In this document: piece by piece, positions 45,433 to 54,399 of the stretch
How positions within the stretch are numbered: the first letter of the stretch is position 1
Layout: each line of letters starts with the position of its first letter
NCBI RefSeq assembly: GCF_003173615.1
Contig: NZ_QGNA01000004.1
Location: 1 to 64,000, forward strand
DNA: 64,000 nt
Reading direction: 5' to 3'
Source: Falsiroseomonas bella
Lineage (GTDB): Bacteria; Pseudomonadota; Alphaproteobacteria; Acetobacterales; Acetobacteraceae
The notes under the pieces: generated by a model
The model's database searches: none
What the model was told of the DNA's origin: nothing
Seen by the model: only the letters and a program-made list of their open reading frames with translations
Translations under genes and position numbers: made by a program

Positions 45433-46815
45433 TCAACCGAAGGGGCCGCGCGCGGCGATGCCGGCGGGGATGGCGCCGCGCCGCGCGGCTTCCTCCCACA
45501 CGCGGGTGATGGCGGCGCGGCCGCGGCGGATGACGGCGGCGGCATCGGCGCTCAGCACCTGCCCTTCGCGCAGCAGTACGCGGCCTTCCACCATGGAGAG
45601 CATGAGGTCGGCGGCGCTGCCGTTCGTGAGCAGCGCCTTCAGCGGATCCCAGACCGGCTGGTAGCGCGAGGAGGAGAGGTCGAACATCACGAGGTCGGCG
45701 CGCTGCCCCCTGGCGATCAGGCCGAGATCGTCGCGCTGCAAGGCAAGCGCGGAATCGCGCGTCGCCGCGCGCAGGATGCGCGGCGCGGCGAGGCCGTGCG
45801 GCGTGTTCGACTGCACCTTGGCGAAGATCGAGGCGGTGCGGATCTCCTGCACCATGTCGAGCGTGACGCCGTCGGTGCCGATGCCGAGGCGCAGCCCCGC
45901 CTTCTCCATCCGCGCGAGCGGCACGAAGCGGCCGGAGCGCGCGAAGGCGAGCGGGCAGGAGGCGAGCGCGGCGCCATGCTGCGCGATGGTGGAAAATTCC
46001 TCGTCGGTGGCGAACATGCCATGCGCCAGCACCACGCCGGGGCGCAGCAGGCCGAGGCTGCGAAGATGGTCGATAGAGCCGACGCCGAAGAGCTCCTTCA
46101 CGCGGGCGATCTCGATCGGGTTCTGTGCGGCGTGGATGGAGACGATGGTCTGCCGCTCCCGTGCCGCCGCGTCGATCCGCCGCAGCAACTCGGGCGTGTT
46201 GGAATCCGGGCCATGCGGGCCGAAGCCCACGCGCGTGACGCCGCGCGCGCCTTCGTCGAAGCGGTCGAACAGTGCGAGCGTCGCCTCGAAGCCCGTCTCG
46301 CGCGCCTTCGTGTAGGTGGCCTTGCCCTCTTCGGTCATGCCGATGGTCTCGCTGAAGGTATAGGGGCAGGACCAGGAGCGCAGGCCGAGCCGCTTCGCGC
46401 GCTCGATGAAGGGCCATTGCGCGACGCGGTACACATCCAGCAGGCCGGTCATGCCGCTGCGCAGTCCTTCGAGCAGCGCCATCTCCGCCGCGTCGCCGAT
46501 CTCCTCCTCGGTCATCGTCGCGGCGGCGACGTCGCCGAGCGGCATCAGCAGCGAATAGACGATGTGGCCCGGCAGGTCGCCTGGCGCGATGTCGTCGGCG
46601 AGGCCGCGGAACAGCGGCGCGGAGAGCGCGTGGTTGTGCAGGTTGATCAGGCCGGGCAGCAGCAGCGCATCGGGGGCCGCGATGCGCTCGGCGTCGAGCG
46701 TCGGGCGATCCGTGACCACATCGGCGATAACGCCGTCGCGCACGATGACATGCACGCCGCGGCGCAGGCCGTGTTCGGCATCCCAGGCCCAGCCCGGCTC
46801 GATCACCAGCGTCAC
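45433..46815 (-). CDS. Amidohydrolase, cytosine-deaminase/AtzA-like superfamily
   Basis: A 460-residue TIM-barrel amidohydrolase. The metal-binding HxH is NLHNHA near residues 58-63. A second His group lies near SIHAAQNP, a third in VLAHGMFA, and the catalytic Asp in GIGTDGVTLD. It belongs to the group deaminating or dechlorinating ring compounds (AtzA, SsnA, guanine deaminase); the substrate is open. Its ATG overlaps the stop of the upstream AEC carrier (ATGA), and a Bug receptor follows. Transport plus hydrolysis suggests a catabolic unit. Confidence 0.85.
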   Translation of the reverse strand: MTLVIEPGWAWDAEHGLRRGVHVIVRDGVIADVVTDRPTLDAERIAAPDALLLPGLINLHNHALSAPLFRGLADDIAPGDLPGHIVYSLLMPLGDVAAATMTEEEIGDAAEMALLEGLRSGMTGLLDVYRVAQWPFIERAKRLGLRSWSCPYTFSETIGMTEEGKATYTKARETGFEATLALFDRFDEGARGVTRVGFGPHGPDSNTPELLRRIDAAARERQTIVSIHAAQNPIEIARVKELFGVGSIDHLRSLGLLRPGVVLAHGMFATDEEFSTIAQHGAALASCPLAFARSGRFVPLARMEKAGLRLGIGTDGVTLDMVQEIRTASIFAKVQSNTPHGLAAPRILRAATRDSALALQRDDLGLIARGQRADLVMFDLSSSRYQPVWDPLKALLTNGSAADLMLSMVEGRVLLREGQVLSADAAAVIRRGRAAITRVWEEAARRGAIPAGIAARGPFG

Positions 46816-47744
46816 GGCAGCGTCCCCCGGAAATGCGCGATCAGCGCGGAGATGGTGAGCACGGAGAGGGCGGTGGAGACGACGACCGCGCTGCCCGAGC
46901 GGTCGGCGCCCGTGGCGTAGCGGCGTGCCAGGATGAAGGCGTTGGCGCCGGTGGGCAGCGCGGCCATCGTCACCGCCACGGCCAGTTCGATGGCGGTCAG
47001 GGTGAGCATCCAGCCGGCCGCGAAGACCAGCGCGGGGAAGACGAAGAGCTTCGCGGCGACGATCGCAGCCGTCTCCTTCCAGATCGCGCTGGCCGCGATG
47101 CCGGCGAGCCCGCCGCCGAGGCAGAACAGCGCGAGCGGCGGCGCGGCGCCGCCGAGGAAATCGAGCGTGCGGCGGAGCACGGGCGGCACGGGCAGGCCGA
47201 ACAGGTTCCAGACGAGGGCGGCGAAGACCGAGAGCACGACGGGGTTGCGCAGCATCCCCATCAGCGTCGCCGTCACCAGGCGACGCCAGGGTGCCGCGGC
47301 ATTCAGGCCGACCTCGATCATCATCGTCGCCATGCCGAGCACGATCACCGTCTGCAGGCCGAGGATCGCGAGCATCGGCGGCACGCCGGCCTGGCCATAG
47401 GCCGAGACGATGATCGGCACGCCCATCATCACGGAGTTGCCGAAGACGCAGGAGAGCGCGAAGACCGCGGCCTCCGCCATCGTCAGCTTCAGCATGCGCT
47501 GCGCCAGCGGGATCAGCGCGAAGAAGAAGACCACGGAGGTTCCGAGCAGCGCCAGCGCGGCGGCGCCGCCGCCCTCATGCGGCCGCGTGCCGCCGGAGAA
47601 GAGCAGGGCCGGCGCGGCGAGACCGAAGACGAAGAGCGTCATGCCCTTGAACGCCGCATCGTCCAGGATCTTCCGCCACGCCGCGACGTAGCCGAGGGCG
47701 ATCAGCGCGAAGACGGGCGTGACGATCTCGAGCAGTTCGGTCAT
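46812..47744 (-). CDS. Auxin efflux carrier (AEC) family transporter
   Basis: A 310-residue membrane protein with ten hydrophobic segments in two five-helix halves. The sequence begins TELLEIVTPVFALIALGYVAAW as AEC members do and includes VFGNSVMMGVPI with the conserved Asn/Pro of the crossover region. Bacterial AEC proteins (e.g. malate or other dicarboxylate permeases) move organic anions. It is the first gene of the AEC-amidohydrolase-Bug set. Confidence 0.88.
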   Translation of the reverse strand: MTELLEIVTPVFALIALGYVAAWRKILDDAAFKGMTLFVFGLAAPALLFSGGTRPHEGGGAAALALLGTSVVFFFALIPLAQRMLKLTMAEAAVFALSCVFGNSVMMGVPIIVSAYGQAGVPPMLAILGLQTVIVLGMATMMIEVGLNAAAPWRRLVTATLMGMLRNPVVLSVFAALVWNLFGLPVPPVLRRTLDFLGGAAPPLALFCLGGGLAGIAASAIWKETAAIVAAKLFVFPALVFAAGWMLTLTAIELAVAVTMAALPTGANAFILARRYATGADRSGSAVVVSTALSVLTISALIAHFRGTLP

Positions 47745-47794
47745 GGGGTGGTTGGCGGTGGAGGCGCCATGTCCGGCGCGCGCCCCTCACCTAA

Positions 47795-47821
47795 CCCTCT
47801 CACCCCTGAGGGGGGAGAGGG
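47795..47821. repeat. REP-like GC hairpin
   Basis: CCCTCTCACCCC (47795-47806) pairs with GGGGGAGAGGG (47811-47821) with a single bulge. It lies upstream of the AEC gene and downstream of gmk, both on the minus strand, and belongs to the CCCTCNCCCC family seen at 5093, 7312 and 28166. Confidence 0.7.
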
Positions 47822-47844
47822 CATCTGGAGGTGCACGCTCCGCC

Positions 47845-48474
47845 TCACCGTGCGAGAAGGCCTTGGACGAATCCCGGCACCCAGGGCTGTCGCGCGCGGG
47901 TGCTGCGGGCGGCGTGAAGGATCGCGCGCACCTCGGCGACGGTGCGGTCGAAGTCGCGGTTCACCAGCACATGGTCGAAGTCGGACCAATGCGCGATCTC
48001 GGCGCGCGCGATGTCGAGGCGACGCGCGATCTCCGCCTCGCTCTCCTGCGCGCGGCCGCGCAGGCGGCGTTCCAACTCGTCGAGGGAGGGGGGCAGCAGG
48101 TGGATGCCGACCACGTCGCCCGGCAGCCTCTCCCGCAGTTGCAGATGGCCCTGCCACTCGATGTCGAACAGCACGTCGCGGCCGGCGGCGAGCGCCTGCT
48201 CCACAGGCGCGCGCGGCGTGCCGTAGGAGCGATCCAGGAAGCGGGCGTATTCCAGCAGCTCGCCCTGTTCCACCATCGCGTCGAACTCGGCCTGCGACTT
48301 GAAGAAATAGTGCACGCCGTCGAGCTCGCCGGGGCGACGGGCGCGGGTTGTGGCGCTGATGGACAGTGCGAGGTCGGGCTCCATCTCCAGCAGCGCGCGC
48401 GAGACGCTGGTCTTGCCAACGCCCGGCGCGGAGGAGAGGACGAGGCAGACGCCCCGGCGCTGCTGCGTGCTCAT
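47845..48474 (-). CDS. gmk: Guanylate kinase
   Basis: A 209-residue nucleotide kinase converting GMP to GDP with ATP. The P-loop region reads SSAPGVGKTS (14-23), with Ser-Ala where most family members have Gly-Pro. SISATTRARRPGELDGVHYFF forms the GMP-binding site. Later DIEWQGHLQLRER and the LID region RRLRGRAQESE are as expected. Its ATG directly follows the yicC TAG stop (TAGATG), so translation is coupled. The P-loop difference does not remove the Lys/Thr that bind phosphate. Confidence 0.92.
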   Translation of the reverse strand: MSTQQRRGVCLVLSSAPGVGKTSVSRALLEMEPDLALSISATTRARRPGELDGVHYFFKSQAEFDAMVEQGELLEYARFLDRSYGTPRAPVEQALAAGRDVLFDIEWQGHLQLRERLPGDVVGIHLLPPSLDELERRLRGRAQESEAEIARRLDIARAEIAHWSDFDHVLVNRDFDRTVAEVRAILHAARSTRARQPWVPGFVQGLLAR

Positions 48475-49377
48475 CTATTCCACGTTCGCCGATTGCTCGC
48501 GAAGGCGCTCGATCGCGGCCTTCAGTTCCAGCCCGAGGCGCGTGAGGCCGACGCTCGCGCTCTTGCTGCACAGCGTGTTGGCCTCGCGCACGAATTCCTG
48601 CGTCAGGAATTCCAGCTTGCGCCCGACGGCGTCGCCGGCCTTCAGCAGGCGCCGCGCCTCCGCGACATGGGCAGCGAGGCGGTCGAGTTCCTCGCGCACG
48701 TCGGAGCGCTGCGCGAGCATCGCGACTTCCTGCGCCAGGCGTTCCTCGGGGATGCGCGCCCGCGCGTCGCCCTCGCCCAGGATGCGCGCGAGGTTCTCGA
48801 GCAGGCGCTGGCGCTGCGCCTCGGGCTGGTTCGCGGCCTCGTTCCCCGCCTGCACGCGCAGCGCCTCGATCTCGTCGAGCAGCACGCCGAGGATCGTCGT
48901 CAGTTGCGAACCCTCGCGCAGGCGGGCGGCGGCCAGGGCGGCGAGCGCAGTTTCGAAGGCGGCGAGGATCGCGGCGCGCTTCGCCTCCTCCACGGCCTCG
49001 TCGGGCTCTGCCTGTTCGGCGCGCAGCACGCCGGGCAGGCCGAGGATCGCCTCGGCGCGCGGCGGCGGGGCGCCGAGGCGCTGCGCGACCGCCTGCGCCA
49101 GCGCGATGGCCTGGTCGAGGGCGGCGGGATCGGGGGTGAGGCGCGGCGCGCGTTCCTCCCGCTTCAGGGTCAGCGTGGCGGAGACGTTGCCGCGCTTCAG
49201 CCGCTTCGCCGCGGCCTCCCGCAGGGTGGGCTCCAGCGCGTCCAGGCCGTTCGGCAGGCGCAGCCGGAGGTCGAGGCCCCGGCCGTTGACGCTCCGCACC
49301 TCCCAGACGAAGGAGGTGCCGTCCGGCAGCGTGCCGCTTTCGCGGGCGAAGCCGGTCATGGAGGCGAGCGTGCTCAT
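48475..49377 (-). CDS. yicC: YicC/YloC-family endoribonuclease
   Basis: A 300-residue protein beginning with the family start LASMTGFARESG and ending with the conserved QEFVREANTLCSKSASVGLTRLGLELKAAIERLREQSANVE pattern, here split by normal spacing. YicC proteins form hexamers and act as endoribonucleases or RNase adaptors. Its neighbour gmk directly downstream is the usual genomic partner. ATG 49377 gives the expected N terminus; the frame upstream is shadowed by the SDR gene. It starts 37 bp from the divergent SDR start. Confidence 0.93.
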   Translation of the reverse strand: MSTLASMTGFARESGTLPDGTSFVWEVRSVNGRGLDLRLRLPNGLDALEPTLREAAAKRLKRGNVSATLTLKREERAPRLTPDPAALDQAIALAQAVAQRLGAPPPRAEAILGLPGVLRAEQAEPDEAVEEAKRAAILAAFETALAALAAARLREGSQLTTILGVLLDEIEALRVQAGNEAANQPEAQRQRLLENLARILGEGDARARIPEERLAQEVAMLAQRSDVREELDRLAAHVAEARRLLKAGDAVGRKLEFLTQEFVREANTLCSKSASVGLTRLGLELKAAIERLREQSANVE

Positions 49378-49414
49378 GCGCGGGTTGTCCTCCCGTGCGG
49401 GCAGGAGGGCAAGC

Positions 49415-50200
49415 GTGGCGACGTGGCCGTGGACGGATGTGGCGATCACCGGGGCCTCCTCCGGGCTTGGACGGGCGCTGGCGGAGGCATGCGCGGCGCC
49501 GGGGGTGAGTCTGCACCTCTCGGGGCGCGACGCGACCCGGCTGGGGGCGGCGGCGGAGGCCTGCCGGGCCAAGGGGGCGCGGGTGGACGTCGCGGTGCTC
49601 GACGTCACCGATGCGGCGGCGACGGAGGCCTGGGTGCGCAAGGCCGGCCGGCTCGACCTGATGATCGCGAATGCGGGCATCTCCGGCGGCACGGGCGGGG
49701 CGACGGAGCCGGCGGCGCAGGCGCAGCGGATCTTCGCCACCAACGTCACCGGGGTGCTGAACACGGCCCTGCCGGCGATCGAGGCGATGGCCCGGCAGGC
49801 GCCGGGGCCGGATGGGGTGCGCGGGCGCGTCGCCGTCATCGCCTCCATCGCCGCCTTCGTCGCGGCACCCGGGGCGCCGGCCTATTGCGCCTCGAAATCC
49901 GCGGTGCAGCGCTGGGCGGAGGCGCTGGACGCGACGGAGCGCGCGCGCGGCGTGCGGCTGCATGCGGTCTGCCCCGGCTACATCCGCACACCGATGACGG
50001 CCCGAAACGACTTCCCGATGCCGTTCCTGATGGATGCGGAGGACGCCGCGCGACGGACGCTGCACGGGATCGCGCGCGGGCGGGTGCGGGTGGCCTATCC
50101 GCTGCCGCTGTACCTGGCCGCGCGGGTGGTCGGCGCGCTGCCGCCGGCGCTGCGTCACGCGATGTTCAACCGGCTGCCGGCCAAGCGGGCCCTGGATTGA
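49415..50200 (+). CDS. Short-chain dehydrogenase/reductase
   Basis: A 261-residue SDR of the classical type. GASSGLGRAL (about 12-21) is the nucleotide-binding motif, NAG near residue 89 is structural and the catalytic triad is Ser(ASIAAF)-Tyr-Lys in YCASK. GTG 49415 is chosen because AGGAGG stands six bases upstream; the GTG at 49439 would also preserve the fold. The enzyme reduces or oxidises carbonyl/hydroxyl groups with NAD(P)H. Substrate unknown. Confidence 0.88.
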   Translation: MATWPWTDVAITGASSGLGRALAEACAAPGVSLHLSGRDATRLGAAAEACRAKGARVDVAVLDVTDAAATEAWVRKAGRLDLMIANAGISGGTGGATEPAAQAQRIFATNVTGVLNTALPAIEAMARQAPGPDGVRGRVAVIASIAAFVAAPGAPAYCASKSAVQRWAEALDATERARGVRLHAVCPGYIRTPMTARNDFPMPFLMDAEDAARRTLHGIARGRVRVAYPLPLYLAARVVGALPPALRHAMFNRLPAKRALD

Positions 50201-50305
50201 TCGGCGTCAAGGCGCGGCCGCGGCCCCGACGCTTTACTTCAGGCACGCCCGGCCCCGCCCTGCGCGTGCGGCCGGTGCCAGCCGGAAGCACACGGAGACG
50301 ACGCC

Positions 50306-50797
50306 ATGAGCTCGAGTTCCTCGAACCAGAACCCGAACCAGCCCCGCAGCGGCGACAACGATCCCTTCCTCTCGCTGCGTCGTGGGATGGACCGCCTGTT
50401 CGACCAGGTGATGGGCGGCTGGGGCGGGATGCCCGCGCCCTTCACCGGGACCGGCGTGCTGACGCCGAAGGTGGACGTGGCCGAGACGCCGCAGGGGCTG
50501 GAGGTGACGGCCGAACTGCCCGGCATCGAGCCGAAGGACGTGCAGATCGACCTGCAGGATGACGTGCTGACGCTGCGCGCGGAGCGCAGCAGCGAGAAGA
50601 AGGAAGAGGACAAGGACAAGCGCTGGCACATCGTTGAGCGCCAGTCCGGCACCTATCTCCGCCGCTTCGCGCTGCCTTTCGAGCCCGAGGCGGACAAGGT
50701 GGAGGCAAGCTTCGACAAGGGCGTGCTGCACATCCGCATCCCGCGCCCGACCCAGGCGAAGCCGCAGGCGCGCAGGATCGAGGTGCGCGGCGGGTGA
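50306..50797 (+). CDS. Small heat shock protein (Hsp20/IbpA family)
   Basis: A 163-residue chaperone. A short Ser/Asn-rich N-terminal arm leads to MDRLFDQVM. The alpha-crystallin domain runs from about residue 55 (VDVAETPQGLEVTAELPGIE) to 148, with RRFALPFEPEADKVEASFDKGVLHI as its core. The terminal I-x-I-type region is IRIPRP. It binds unfolded proteins during heat stress. GGAG precedes the ATG; the heat-shock promoter was not identified. Confidence 0.92.
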   Translation: MSSSSSNQNPNQPRSGDNDPFLSLRRGMDRLFDQVMGGWGGMPAPFTGTGVLTPKVDVAETPQGLEVTAELPGIEPKDVQIDLQDDVLTLRAERSSEKKEEDKDKRWHIVERQSGTYLRRFALPFEPEADKVEASFDKGVLHIRIPRPTQAKPQARRIEVRGG

Positions 50798-51013
50798 GGC
50801 GCCGGGAGCCCGGGCCACCTTCAGCGAACAGACCGTGACTGCTGCTTTCGACAGGAATGACGCAGCCAACCGGCTGCGGCATGTTGGTCCATCTGCTGAA
50901 GGCGATCCTGCTCGCCTGCCCCTGGGCCCCGGAATCCAGCCTTCTCCGGACGCAGAAACCTGGGAAGGGATTGCAGCGGCGTCGCCTCATCGTGGCACTC
51001 GCCAACACCCTCA
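50798..51013. other. Intergenic region without recognised gene
   Basis: This 216-bp gap between the Hsp20 gene and the convergent MFS gene is less GC-rich than its surroundings. Short frames exist on both strands, but none has conserved features. A decayed insertion-sequence remnant is possible; I cannot support it. Confidence 0.4.
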
Positions 51014-52246
51014 TTATGTCCGGTCACGTGTCGCGGCGGCCCCCAACCGGCCGTGGAGCCTGAGCAGGCTGACCAGCGCGACGACCGCGAAGCCCGCCCC
51101 GGCCAGGAAGGTCGCCTCCGCCCCGATCACGTCCCACAGCGCGCCAGCGATCACGCTGGCCAGCAGCATCGCTACCCCGCCAACCAAGTTGAACATCCCG
51201 AAGGCGGTACCGCGCAACTCCGCCGTCGCGGTGTCGGCGACGAGGGTCGAGAGCAGCCCCTGCGTCAGGCCCATGTGCAACCCCCAGAGCACCACACCCA
51301 CGGCGACCGCCGCCAGCCCGCCGGCGAAGGCCAGCACCAGGTCGGCGGCGATCAGCACGACCAGCCCGACCGCCAGCAGCCGCCCGCGATCCATCCGGTC
51401 GGACAGCACGCCGGCGGGATAGGCGGAGACCGCGTAGACGATGTTCATCACCACCAGCACCGCTGGCACCAGGGCGAGCGACAGGCCGAGCGCCTGCGCC
51501 CGCAGGATCAGGAAGGCCTCGCTGAAGCGCGCGAGTGTGAAGACCGCCGCGACCGCCACCACCCACCAATAGGCGCGGCCGAGCTTCGCCAGCTCCGCCC
51601 GCGACAGCGGCGCGCGGACCGGCGCGACCGAGGGCGGGCGCGGCGGCTCGCGCACCGCCAGCACGATCAGCAGGAAGGCCGCTGCCGCCGGCAGCACCGC
51701 CACCCAGAACACCAGGCGGAAATTGTCGGCCGTCAGCCACATCAGCCCGATCGCGATCATCGGGCCGAGGAAGGCGCCGACCGTGTCGAGCGCCTGGCGC
51801 AGCCCGAAGGCGGCACCGCGCATCTCGGCCGGTGCGATGTCGGCCACCAGCGCATCGCGTGGCGCGCCGCGGATGCCCTTGCCGATGCGGTCCACGAAGC
51901 GCGCGCCGACCAGCCAGCCGAGCGTCTCGGCCAGCGGGAACACCGGCTTGGTCAGCGCCGCCATCCCGTAGCCCGTTGCCGCCAGCAGCTTGCGCTTGCC
52001 GAGCCGGTCGGAGAGCGCGCCCGAGAAGACCTTGGTGATCGCCGCGGTCGCCTCGGCGATGCCCTCGATGAAGCCGACCGCCAAGGTCGAGGTGCCGAGC
52101 ACCACGACGAGATAGACCGGCAGCAGCGCGTGGATCATCTCGGATGAGACGTCCATCAGCAGCGAGACGAAGCCGAGCGCCCAGACGCCGCCCGGCAGCC
52201 GCGCGCGCGCGGCAGCGGGCGGATCGCCGGGCGGCGCCTCAGCCAC
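51014..52246 (-). CDS. Major facilitator superfamily transporter
   Basis: A 410-residue permease with twelve membrane segments. LLMDVSSEMIHALLPVYLVVVLG opens the first helix. GALSDRLGKRKLL is motif A, and the second half repeats it weakly as GVLSDRMDRGRLL. This subgroup often lies in stress or metal-resistance loci, without a firm substrate. The GTG start at 52246 overlaps the stop of the 76-aa membrane protein, and it is the last gene of the RpiR set. Confidence 0.88.
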   Translation of the reverse strand: MAEAPPGDPPAAARARLPGGVWALGFVSLLMDVSSEMIHALLPVYLVVVLGTSTLAVGFIEGIAEATAAITKVFSGALSDRLGKRKLLAATGYGMAALTKPVFPLAETLGWLVGARFVDRIGKGIRGAPRDALVADIAPAEMRGAAFGLRQALDTVGAFLGPMIAIGLMWLTADNFRLVFWVAVLPAAAAFLLIVLAVREPPRPPSVAPVRAPLSRAELAKLGRAYWWVVAVAAVFTLARFSEAFLILRAQALGLSLALVPAVLVVMNIVYAVSAYPAGVLSDRMDRGRLLAVGLVVLIAADLVLAFAGGLAAVAVGVVLWGLHMGLTQGLLSTLVADTATAELRGTAFGMFNLVGGVAMLLASVIAGALWDVIGAEATFLAGAGFAVVALVSLLRLHGRLGAAATRDRT

Positions 52247-52469
52247 CCGCTGCGGTCCGGCGCTTCCGTGCCGCGCGCAGCACGTTCAGCAGCAGGATGC
52301 CGACGCAGCCGGCGAGCAACAGCGCCACCGCCAGCGCCACGGGCAGGCCCGGCACAAGCAGCACGGCCGCGCCGATGCCGGCGCACAACAGCACCAGTGC
52401 GAGGGCCAGCGATCCGTCGTCCACGAAGAGGCCGACGATGTCGTGGAGGATGGCGCGGATGGTGCCCAT
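52239..52469 (-). CDS. Small two-span membrane protein
   Basis: A 76-residue protein with two hydrophobic segments (about 19-38 and 42-62) and a basic tail. Its ATG overlaps the COG4280 stop (TGATG) and its own stop overlaps the MFS start, so translation is chained. The family is not recognised. Confidence 0.6.
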   Translation of the reverse strand: MGTIRAILHDIVGLFVDDGSLALALVLLCAGIGAAVLLVPGLPVALAVALLLAGCVGILLLNVLRAARKRRTAAGG

Positions 52470-53221
52470 CAGCGTGCCGCCCGCAGCAGGCCCGGCGCGG
52501 CTGCGAGGCGCACCGCCGCAAACGCCGCCGCCAGCAGCACCGCGGTGATGCCGAACAGCGCCAGGTCATGCCCCGGCCATTCGATCCCGATCCCCTCGCC
52601 GGTCCAGAAGATGCCGAAGGCGGAGATGATGACGCCAACGGCGAATTTCAGCGTGTTCTCCGGCACGCGCGACAGCGGCTTGTGCACCGCGACCGCGGCG
52701 ATGGTGACCAGCAGCGCGGCCGCCAGCGCGCCGAGGGCGGCCGGGACGACAAGGGCCGGGCTGCCCGCGGCGACGGCGAGCACCAGGAAGGCGACCTCCA
52801 CCCCCTCCAGCAGCACGCCCTTGAAGGCGGTCGCCGTGGCGATCGGCTCGACGCCCCAGCGTTCGGTCGCACGCGCCAGCTTGAGGTTCGCCGTCTCGCT
52901 GCGGAACACCGCCTCCTCGTCGTGCAGCGCGATGATGCCGGCGCTGCGCAGGATCGCCTTGCGCAGCCAGCGCATGCCGAAGAGCAGCAGCAGCATGCCC
53001 ACGAACAGCTGCAGCGCCTGTTCCGGCAGATGCGCGAGCGCCGGCCCCAGGGCGGCGACCAGCACCACCAGCGCCACCAGCGCGAGGCCGGTGCCGACGA
53101 AGGCGGATTTCCAGCCGCGCACCGTGCCGACGGCGAGCACGATGGTCGCCGCCTCCACGCATTCGACAAGGGAGGCGAGGAAGGCCGCCCCGACGGTCGG
53201 GGCCAGTTCGATCCAACTCAT
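52469..53221 (-). CDS. COG4280-type integral membrane protein
   Basis: A 250-residue membrane protein of six to seven hydrophobic segments with an internal duplication: LASLVECVEAATIVLA in the first half and VLLEGVEVAFLVLA in the second, each an E-x-x-E helix. Paired acidic membrane motifs like these occur in cation transporters (GDT1- and Ftr1-type). It is annotated in other genomes only as a predicted membrane protein. Start overlaps the DUF1127 gene stop (ATGA). Metal transport is an inference. Confidence 0.75.
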   Translation of the reverse strand: MSWIELAPTVGAAFLASLVECVEAATIVLAVGTVRGWKSAFVGTGLALVALVVLVAALGPALAHLPEQALQLFVGMLLLLFGMRWLRKAILRSAGIIALHDEEAVFRSETANLKLARATERWGVEPIATATAFKGVLLEGVEVAFLVLAVAAGSPALVVPAALGALAAALLVTIAAVAVHKPLSRVPENTLKFAVGVIISAFGIFWTGEGIGIEWPGHDLALFGITAVLLAAAFAAVRLAAAPGLLRAAR

Positions 53222-53478
53222 GCGCGGTGTCTCCGTCTCGGGGCGGAAGGGGCGTCCTTGAAGGGAAGGCGGCGCGCCACCGCCTCGCGGCTCAGCCCGA
53301 CATCGGCCAGCCGGCGGTCGTCGAGCCGCGCCAGGCGGCGACGATCCACGGCATGGCGCGCGAGGCGGTCGGCAGCGGTCTCGGCCGGCACGCGCGGCGG
53401 CAGCCAGCGGCGCGGCGCTTCTCTCCTCCCTCCGAACACGGCCATCAGCCGTGTCGGTGCGGGATCAACCCACGTCAT
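53218..53478 (-). CDS. DUF1127-family small protein
   Basis: An 86-residue basic protein whose C-terminal half has the YjiS/DUF1127 pattern RRLARLDDRRLADVGLSREAVAR. Related small proteins in alphaproteobacteria bind RNA or affect phosphate/stress regulation. It overlaps the RpiR stop by 14 bases and the COG4280 start by four. ATG 53478 is in frame with a longer open stretch that is the RpiR shadow. Confidence 0.7.
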   Translation of the reverse strand: MTWVDPAPTRLMAVFGGRREAPRRWLPPRVPAETAADRLARHAVDRRRLARLDDRRLADVGLSREAVARRLPFKDAPSAPRRRHRA

Positions 53479-54370
53479 GGCGCCCTCCCGCGATGGCGGC
53501 GCGTAGGTCATTGAGCCGGTCGAGCGAGGCAAGCGCGCGTTCCCCGTCCGTGGCGGCGAGACCGAGCGCGATGGCCTCGAGCGCGACCAGCGTCGCACCA
53601 TGCAGCGCGACGCGCCGCGCGCGCCCGCGCCGCGCCGGCACGACCACATCCGCGTGCCGCGCGAGCGAGCGGTCCAGGCTGTCGGTGATCAGCACCACCG
53701 GCAGCGCCAGCCGCCGTGCCTCGGCGAACAGCGCGACCACTTCGCGATAGGCACGGCCATAGGCGAGCACCAGCAGCGCATCGCCTGCGCCGAGATCCAG
53801 CATCTGGTCGGCGAGTGCGATGCCGCTGGCATCCAGCGCCCGCGTGGCGCGGCCGGCGCGCCCCAGCAGGGTCGAGAGGTAGCGCGCCAGCGCGGCCGAG
53901 GGGCCGAGCCCGAAGACGAGGATGCGCCTGGCCGGATGCAGGGTGGCGACGGCGGCGCGCAGCGTGGCGCGCGCCTCCGGCTGCGTCAGTGCCTCCACCG
54001 CCTCGCGCTGCGTCTCGATCGCGAGGTCCACCGCGCGGTCGGAATCCTCTCCCGCCTCGGCGAGCGTCCGGCGCATGGCAAGCGCTGGGTCCGGCGGCGG
54101 CGCGGCGAGCACGGCGGCGAGGTCGCGCTTGAGTTCCGGCAGGCCGGCGAAGCCCAGCGCCTGGACGGTGCGCACCACGGTCGCATCCGAGGTGCCGGTC
54201 CGCGCGGCGAGTTCCAGGGCCGACAGCGCGAGTGAAAGCGGCCGGTTCTCGTTCAGGAAGCGCGCGATACGCCGCCCGGCCGGCGAGAGGCCCGGCAGGG
54301 CCGTGGCGAGGCGCTCGCCGAAGGGATCGGCGGTGGGCGGAGCGGTCTGGGCAGCGGGACGGCGCGGCAT
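53465..54370 (-). CDS. MurR/RpiR-family transcriptional regulator with SIS domain
   Basis: A 301-residue regulator. The N-terminal HTH_6 domain (about 20-95) includes LELAARTGTSDATVVRTVQALGF. The SIS domain (about 125-265) has RRILVFGLGPSAALARYLSTLLGR and DALLVLAYGRAYREV, sites for phosphosugar binding. RpiR proteins are repressors or activators tuned by sugar phosphates. An AT-rich region with CTAC/GTAG arms at 54400-54422 upstream looks like its promoter. It heads a chain of five overlapping genes. Confidence 0.88.
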   Translation of the reverse strand: MPRRPAAQTAPPTADPFGERLATALPGLSPAGRRIARFLNENRPLSLALSALELAARTGTSDATVVRTVQALGFAGLPELKRDLAAVLAAPPPDPALAMRRTLAEAGEDSDRAVDLAIETQREAVEALTQPEARATLRAAVATLHPARRILVFGLGPSAALARYLSTLLGRAGRATRALDASGIALADQMLDLGAGDALLVLAYGRAYREVVALFAEARRLALPVVLITDSLDRSLARHADVVVPARRGRARRVALHGATLVALEAIALGLAATDGERALASLDRLNDLRAAIAGGRHDVG

Positions 54371-54399
54371 CGGGGCACTCCGGATGACCGCAGTATACG

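Noticed and set aside
50798-51013. Insertion-sequence remnant between hsp20 and the MFS gene
   Set aside because: Composition is somewhat different, but no terminal repeats, no transposase motif and no target duplication can be seen.
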